A DNA stretch of 9,433 nucleotides from Chloroflexota bacterium (GTDB taxonomy: Bacteria; Chloroflexota; Dehalococcoidia; GIF9; UBA5629), in contig JAPLHI010000089.1 in assembly GCA_026389695.1 (NCBI GenBank), positions 1-9,433 of the forward strand, written 5' to 3'. This document shows positions 5,827 through 9,433 of the stretch, in pieces. Made by a program: the position numbers and the translations under genes. The notes under the pieces are model-generated. The model did not search any database, was not told where the DNA came from, and was given only the letters and a program-made list of their open reading frames with translations. Each line of letters opens with the position of its first letter. Within the stretch, counting starts at the first letter, position 1.

Positions 5827-8249
5827 ACGGGCATACCCTCTTCCGCTGTTTTGCGATCGGTGATATCCAGCATCACCCCGATCAGGCCGGCGACACTGCC
5901 CTCGGCGTCCGCATAGGTTGCCTTGTTGAAGACGACGTCGTGAAAGCTCCCGTCCGCATAACGCACCTTGGCTTCGTATACCTGTGCTCCCGGCTGATCG
6001 AAAAGGGCTGCGTCCATCTCATGATGTTTGTCCGCATGTTCTTTAGGCGATATATCATAAACAGTTTTTCCAAGTAGCTCACCAATGGGATAACCTACAT
6101 AGTCGGCAAACGCCTGGTTACAGCCGGTGTATTTTCCGCCGGTGTCCTTATAAAATACGGGCGCGGGTATGGAATCGATGAGGTTCTGTAAAAATGTGAC
6201 GTTTTGTTTTAGGGCGCTTTCTATCTGTTTACGAAAGGTTGTATCGCGAATTACGGTGGTGATTATTTTCTGGCCTTCAATATCTATGACGCGGGCCCGT
6301 ACATCCACGGGGAATCTCGCCCCGGTCTTGGTTACGTGGACGGATTCAAAGGTAATTTGGCCGCTTTCTTTTATATATCGAAGCCGTTCATCGATAAGCC
6401 CTATATTTTCTGCCGGAACGAGATGGCGCATGCTCATGGACAGGATCTCTTCCTGGGTGAAACCCCGTGTTTGCCAGGCGGTTTCATTGGCATAGATGAT
6501 TTTGCCGTCCAGGTCGAAGGCGACAATGGAATCGTAGGCGGAATCCAGCAGCTGCGCCCTTTTCTTAAGCTCCTCTTCAGCTTTCCTGTGCTCGGTGACA
6601 TCATGAGCGATTCCGCGCAATCCCACTATCTCACCCTTTTCATTTCTGATGGGGAAAATCGAATCCTCAAGGTAAAGCGGGGTGCCATCCTTTTTCAGGT
6701 TTACCTGGGGATTCCTCAAGCGTGGTTTGCCCGTCTTAAAAACATTGCTATAGGCCTCCACTACTTTGCGCCAGTCTTCACGCGGAATATAAGCCTTGTA
6801 GTTCAGCCCCATAAACTCTTTCCTGGTATAGCCCAGTTGACGGGCGGCGGCGTCGTTGAAAAATGTGTAATTCCCTTCGGCGTCTATTTCGTAATACCCT
6901 TCATCCATCTCGTCAAGCACTGTGTGGTATTTCTCCTCGTTGCGGCGCAGCGCCTCGTCTGCTTGCCTGCGTTCCGTAATATCCCGCCCGAGGAATGACA
7001 GCCCTGTAATTTCGCCTCCGGTTGAGACAATGGGATTTACGGAGAATTCCAAGTAGGAGGTTTCTTTGGCATAACTATAGCGTTGCTCAAATATGAAACG
7101 TTCTCCGATCAGAGCCCGCGCAATAATCTTCTCCCAGAATGCCCTCCTGGCTGGCTGCATGGGTTCAAGCATATTCATGCCTTCTTTCAATTCGGCGTTG
7201 ACTAACTGCGGGTAAAGCCTCCTGGCAGCGCTGTTGGCCTGTAGTAAACGGTATTCCCTGTTCATAGACCAGATTACGTCCTGGGTATTCTCCATTATGG
7301 CTGAGATGTTGGAGTTACTTTCCTGAAGGGCTTTCTGGGATAGCAGGCGGTCGGTGATATCATCGAAGGTTGTATAAACCTGGTATGGCTTGGCCCCTTT
7401 AGCTTTAAAAAGCGGTGTGGCGTTAATGTTTAACCAGTGGACCTGATTATCAACAGGATTGAAGACCCCCATTACTACATCTTTAACAGGCCTACCCTTT
7501 TTCAGCGCAATCATCGAGGGATGTGTGTCACCGGGGAAATCGCTGCTGTCTTCACGTATGGCCTTCCACCGCGGATCATACGAAGTACGCCCCATGATCT
7601 GATCCTGCGTGAGTCCCATGATGCGTAGAGCGACGGGGTTGGCCGAGATAATCTTACCGTCGGCATCCTGGTAAACCACTCCCTGCGCCATGGTTTCAAA
7701 AAGGAGGCGATACTGTTCTTCACTTTGCTGCAGTGCTCCCTGCACATGCCTGCGCTCCGCGATTTCCTGCTCCAGGTCCTGCATTTTTTTCTCCAGCTTC
7801 TGGGTAAGGCTGATATTATACAGCTCAACCACTTTTTTGCCGTTGCCGGATTTTGATTTCCTGCCCACCTTTTTCGAGCCTGCTTTAACCGATGTTACCT
7901 CGTCAATAACCTTGAGCAGTTCCGCCAGTTCCATCGGCTTGCGGATGAAAGCGCCCGCACCCAGCTTCAGCGCCAGTTCCTCATCTTTTTTATCCAGGAA
8001 GGTGCCGGTAAGAAAAATAAAGGGGATATTTTTTAGCTTTTTGTCGTTCTTGCATTCCTGAAGAAAGCGGAAGCCGTCCATAACAGGCATGAGGATGTCC
8101 GATATAATTAAATCCGAGGATGTTGCACGCAACTGAACCAGAGCTTCCTCGCCGTTGGCGGCAGAGGAAACCTGATGTCCTTTGGCTTTGAGAATCCTTT
8201 CCAGTACCCTGCGGTTTTCAGCGCCGTCATCTACTACAAGGACATTCAT
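5823..8249 (-). CDS. Response-regulator receiver plus five PAS sensor domains, no output domain (probable 5' part of a split gene)
   Basis: The 808-residue product starts with a CheY-like receiver (1-118): acidic pair D7-D8, phospho-acceptor D51, T81 and K104. A basic linker and coiled-coil-like stretch (about 125-175) lead to five PAS domains at about 178-300, 312-428, 438-553, 565-673 and 685-800, most ending in a D(I/V)T(D/E)R-type linker. It would be a cytoplasmic sensor taking phosphate from an unseen histidine kinase and small ligands or cofactors in the PAS pockets. The ATG at 8249 is preferred over a TTG at 8264 because AAGGAG lies 4 nt before it and the receiver begins there. It has no kinase, GGDEF, EAL, HD or DNA-binding domain. 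It stops a few residues after the last PAS linker (TAEEGMPV), and the HD-GYP output lies in the next ORF. A REC-PAS-HD-GYP single protein is the expected architecture. Confidence 0.87.
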   Translation of the reverse strand: MNVLVVDDGAENRRVLERILKAKGHQVSSAANGEEALVQLRATSSDLIISDILMPVMDGFRFLQECKNDKKLKNIPFIFLTGTFLDKKDEELALKLGAGAFIRKPMELAELLKVIDEVTSVKAGSKKVGRKSKSGNGKKVVELYNISLTQKLEKKMQDLEQEIAERRHVQGALQQSEEQYRLLFETMAQGVVYQDADGKIISANPVALRIMGLTQDQIMGRTSYDPRWKAIREDSSDFPGDTHPSMIALKKGRPVKDVVMGVFNPVDNQVHWLNINATPLFKAKGAKPYQVYTTFDDITDRLLSQKALQESNSNISAIMENTQDVIWSMNREYRLLQANSAARRLYPQLVNAELKEGMNMLEPMQPARRAFWEKIIARALIGERFIFEQRYSYAKETSYLEFSVNPIVSTGGEITGLSFLGRDITERRQADEALRRNEEKYHTVLDEMDEGYYEIDAEGNYTFFNDAAARQLGYTRKEFMGLNYKAYIPREDWRKVVEAYSNVFKTGKPRLRNPQVNLKKDGTPLYLEDSIFPIRNEKGEIVGLRGIAHDVTEHRKAEEELKKRAQLLDSAYDSIVAFDLDGKIIYANETAWQTRGFTQEEILSMSMRHLVPAENIGLIDERLRYIKESGQITFESVHVTKTGARFPVDVRARVIDIEGQKIITTVIRDTTFRKQIESALKQNVTFLQNLIDSIPAPVFYKDTGGKYTGCNQAFADYVGYPIGELLGKTVYDISPKEHADKHHEMDAALFDQPGAQVYEAKVRYADGSFHDVVFNKATYADAEGSVAGLIGVMLDITDRKTAEEGMPV
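6564..6941 (-). repeat. PAS repeat copy A (third PAS of the receiver/PAS ORF)
   Basis: This is the partner of the repeat at 4879-5262. Both copies begin with an EEKY helix, share EGYYEIDA, carry the same 21-residue run around SIFPIRNEKGEIVGLRG, and end in KAEEELKK. The other PAS domains in the locus are clearly more divergent from this pair. Such tracts could recombine and delete or rearrange the DNA between them. Confidence 0.8.
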
Positions 8250-8253
8250 TACG

Positions 8254-8259
8254 CTCCTT
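8254..8259 (-). promoter_or_regulatory. Strong ribosome binding site that sets the receiver/PAS start
   Basis: AAGGAG on the minus strand, 4 nt before the ATG at 8249-8247. An in-frame TTG at 8264-8262 lies upstream of this site, so using it would place the Shine-Dalgarno sequence inside the gene. The receiver domain's first strand (NVLVVDD) begins right after the ATG. Confidence 0.85.
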
Positions 8260-8359
8260 GTCAATGAAGTATATCAAGTGCCCGGGGTGATTTTGAAAGG
8301 AAGTTGTTATTAATTTCCTGCCTGTGTTGGCTTTGTGTCTCCTCTTCTATCTGTACACA

Positions 8360-8388
8360 TTTATATATTTAACTATATTAGCTGTAAA
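8360..8388 (-). promoter_or_regulatory. Sigma-70-type promoter for the receiver/PAS/HD-GYP genes
   Basis: On the minus strand, TTTACA (8388-8383) and TATAAA (8365-8360) are separated by exactly 17 nt, each five of six to consensus. Transcription would start near 8353, about 100 nt before the ATG. An overlapping TTGACT at 8393-8388 could act as an alternative -35 but has no equally good -10 at 17 nt. Confidence 0.6.
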
Positions 8389-8479
8389 GTCAAATTAGTT
8401 TATGTTCTGTCTAATCGAAGCAACCTATCAGTGAAACGGATTTTGATGTGGTTGGCAGGGTTATATTGATGAAGAACTT

Positions 8480-8498
8480 CAGTACCTGAGGCGTACTG
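8480..8498. promoter_or_regulatory. Inverted repeat upstream of the PAC2 promoter, candidate regulator site
   Basis: CAGTAC, seven bases, then GTACTG: perfect 6-bp arms. Its near edge is about 30 bp upstream of the extended -10 at 8529, about where a regulator of the PAC2 genes could bind. It could also form a small hairpin, but no T-run follows, so a terminator is unlikely. No regulator gene is visible. Confidence 0.3.
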
Positions 8499-8528
8499 TT
8501 AGGATGGCAGGGTTTTGAATCTATGCTA

Positions 8529-8537
8529 TGCTATAAT
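8529..8537 (+). promoter_or_regulatory. Extended -10 promoter for PAC2 gene
   Basis: TGCTATAAT is a perfect extended -10 element (TGn plus TATAAT). No good -35 lies 17 nt upstream, as is common for extended -10 promoters. Transcription would begin near 8544, leaving about 15 nt of leader that contains GAGG (8551-8554), the ribosome binding site for the ATG at 8559. The element sits in a short tandem CTATG repeat (8521-8530). Confidence 0.6.
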
Positions 8538-8558
8538 TGTGTCATATAGCGAGGCAAA

Positions 8559-9329
8559 ATGAGTATCAAGTATATAATAGAGCCTGAGCTGATAAATCCG
8601 GTTATGATAGCGAGCTGGCCGGGCATCGGCAATATCGGTTTAATAGCGGTGGATAACATGCGCAGGGTGCTGCAGGCGGAGCAGATGGCTTATATGGGTG
8701 GCAGGGTATATGCCGAGGGCAGTAAGGCTTATACCATGGCTAACCTGGTGCTGGATGTAGCTGAAAAATATGGCTGTAAACGCATTTACACTTCAGGGGC
8801 GGCGGTAGCTTCTATCCACCATACGACCCGGTCGCATGTCTGGGTTGTGCCCAATAGCGAACTATTGTTACCCGAGATCAAAAACTATGATAATAGCCTG
8901 CTGATGTCCGATATTGAGGGCAGGGGTGGACAGGGAAATATAACGGGCTTGAACGGGCTCCTGCTGGGTGTTGCTAAAAGGCGCGGCATAGAAGCTGTTT
9001 GTATCATGGGAGAGATTCCGGTTTACCTGCAGGGATTTCCCTTTACCTATCCCAAGGCATCGAAGTCAGTGCTGGAAGTCCTCGCCGCGGCGCTGGGCGT
9101 CTCTATGGAGATGGAAATCATCAGCCGGATGGCGGAGCAGAGCGAACAGGAGCTTTCCTCTTTGTACGAAAAATTACCGCCGGAAATTAAGGAGCAGCTT
9201 GACAGGTTGAGGCAGGTATTAATAGCTACCGAAAATACCGCCGGCAGCATAACGGAAGAGGATAAAAAGAAAATACTTGAAGATATAGATAGATTCTTTA
9301 AGCGGGAAGGCAGGGGAGAACAGCATTGA
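8559..9329 (+). CDS. PAC2 (proteasome-assembly-chaperone-2-like) family protein, apparently with an internal deletion
   Basis: The 256-residue product is a cytoplasmic member of the PAC2 family, named after a eukaryotic proteasome assembly chaperone; the bacterial role is not settled. Seen: the N-terminal strand and glycine-rich turn SWPGIGNIG (19-27), RIYTSGAAVAS (75-85), an EGRGGQGNITGLNG loop (120-133), and GEIPVYLQGFPFTYPKAS (151-168), a hallmark of the group. A charged helical tail (190-250) includes EQELSSLYEKLPPEIKEQL. ATG is preceded by GAGG. Odd: from helix 1 (VLQAEQ, 38-42) the sequence passes almost at once into GGRVYAEGSKAY (47-58). Relatives I remember have about 50 more residues here, including the FFYP and GEEQP stretches, and total about 300. 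The frame stays open. The next gene, also PAC2-like, overlaps its stop, suggesting paired subunits. Confidence 0.88.
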   Translation: MSIKYIIEPELINPVMIASWPGIGNIGLIAVDNMRRVLQAEQMAYMGGRVYAEGSKAYTMANLVLDVAEKYGCKRIYTSGAAVASIHHTTRSHVWVVPNSELLLPEIKNYDNSLLMSDIEGRGGQGNITGLNGLLLGVAKRRGIEAVCIMGEIPVYLQGFPFTYPKASKSVLEVLAAALGVSMEMEIISRMAEQSEQELSSLYEKLPPEIKEQLDRLRQVLIATENTAGSITEEDKKKILEDIDRFFKREGRGEQH

Positions 9330-9433
9330 ATCCGGAGCCCATATTTAGAGTTCATGATAGTCCCAGGCTGAACAGGCCGTCCCTGATTGTCGGCTGGATC
9401 GAGGACGCCGGCAAGCTTGGTCCTCAGGTAATT
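9326..9433 (+). CDS. Second PAC2-like protein, N-terminal fragment (runs off the window)
   Basis: The frame opens with TTG at 9326-9328 and continues without a stop to the edge (36 codons). The start overlaps the TGA of the preceding gene by two bases (TTGA), and GGGGAG at 9313-9318 lies 7 nt upstream, so translation is probably coupled. The peptide contains RPSLIVGWIEDAGKLG (residues 17-32), which corresponds to the first strand and glycine turn of a PAC2 domain and parallels IASWPGIGNIG in the upstream gene. The two products could form a heteromer. Only the N-terminus is visible, so family assignment is moderate and full length is unknown. Confidence 0.68.
   Translation, partial: MNPEPIFRVHDSPRLNRPSLIVGWIEDAGKLGPQVI

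Larger units (their letters stand above)
8250..8558. other. Divergent promoter region between signalling ORFs and PAC2 genes
   Basis: This 309-bp stretch has no credible gene. It contains the minus-strand promoter at 8360-8388 with a leader of about 100 nt, the plus-strand extended -10 at 8529-8537 and an inverted repeat at 8480-8498. The middle (8350-8400) is very AT-rich. The minus leader contains short weak hairpin options (GCC/GGC near 8320-8335), but I could not fit a known riboswitch. Confidence 0.65.

Noticed and set aside
5815..5845. Programmed -1 ribosomal frameshift joining the two signalling ORFs
   Set aside because: The overlap sequence (CCC GTT TGA) is not a classical slippery heptamer, and a frameshifted product would still lack half of a PAS domain. 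Deletion explains the data better.
6336..6998. Plus-strand open frame of 220 codons opposite the receiver/PAS gene
   Set aside because: It lies wholly antisense to conserved PAS domains, has no family resemblance, and matches the shadow pattern seen opposite the paralogous PAS at 4879-5262.
8250..8353. Possible c-di-GMP (GEMM) riboswitch in the leader of the receiver/PAS gene
   Set aside because: A CAAAGCC...GGC stretch near 8317-8337 recalls part of the GEMM fold and the gene context is tempting, but the other conserved half is absent and the predicted start site leaves no room for it.

Overview
The window looks like part of a bacterial chromosome, most plausibly from a Dehalococcoidia-like member of the Chloroflexota. 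The main clue is a PAC2-family gene followed by the start of a second PAC2-like gene, a pairing I associate with that class. A REC/multi-PAS/HD-GYP signalling locus and frequent TTG starts fit but do not prove it. Taxonomy is inferred from remembered family similarity, not from a search. I see no tRNA, rRNA, CRISPR array, transposase or phage gene.

Layout. Positions 1-1180 (minus) hold most of an AT-rich beta-order DNA methyltransferase that leaves the window at its 3' end. A divergent intergenic region (1181-1451) with a 16-bp palindrome separates it from a four-helix membrane protein of the bestrophin-like DUF4239 family (1452-2237, plus). That gene's stop codon directly abuts the stop codon of a convergent, complete glycogen branching enzyme gene (2238-4148, minus), which has its own candidate promoter. 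Upstream of it on the same strand lie two overlapping signalling ORFs: 5823-8249 encodes REC plus five PAS domains, and 4264-5826 encodes half a PAS, two PAS domains and an intact HD-GYP domain. A 309-bp divergent promoter region (8250-8558) follows. Then come a PAC2-family gene (8559-9329) and the first 36 codons of a second PAC2-like gene (9326 to the window edge).

How the genes work together. The two signalling ORFs read as one pathway, and probably one ancestral gene. A phosphorylatable receiver and a chain of PAS sensors would control an HD-GYP c-di-GMP phosphodiesterase. The join is abnormal: the first ORF stops just after a PAS linker, and the second starts in the middle of a PAS domain in the -1 frame, with about 52 residues missing by comparison with a sibling PAS. 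The PAC2 gene also appears to lack an internal segment of about 50 residues, in frame. These two apparent internal losses, together with strong PAS-repeat similarity, are the most interesting signals here; real deletion and assembly collapse both need testing. The branching enzyme, DUF4239 protein and methyltransferase have no visible functional link to the signalling genes. I did not find convincing evidence of a wholly new system.
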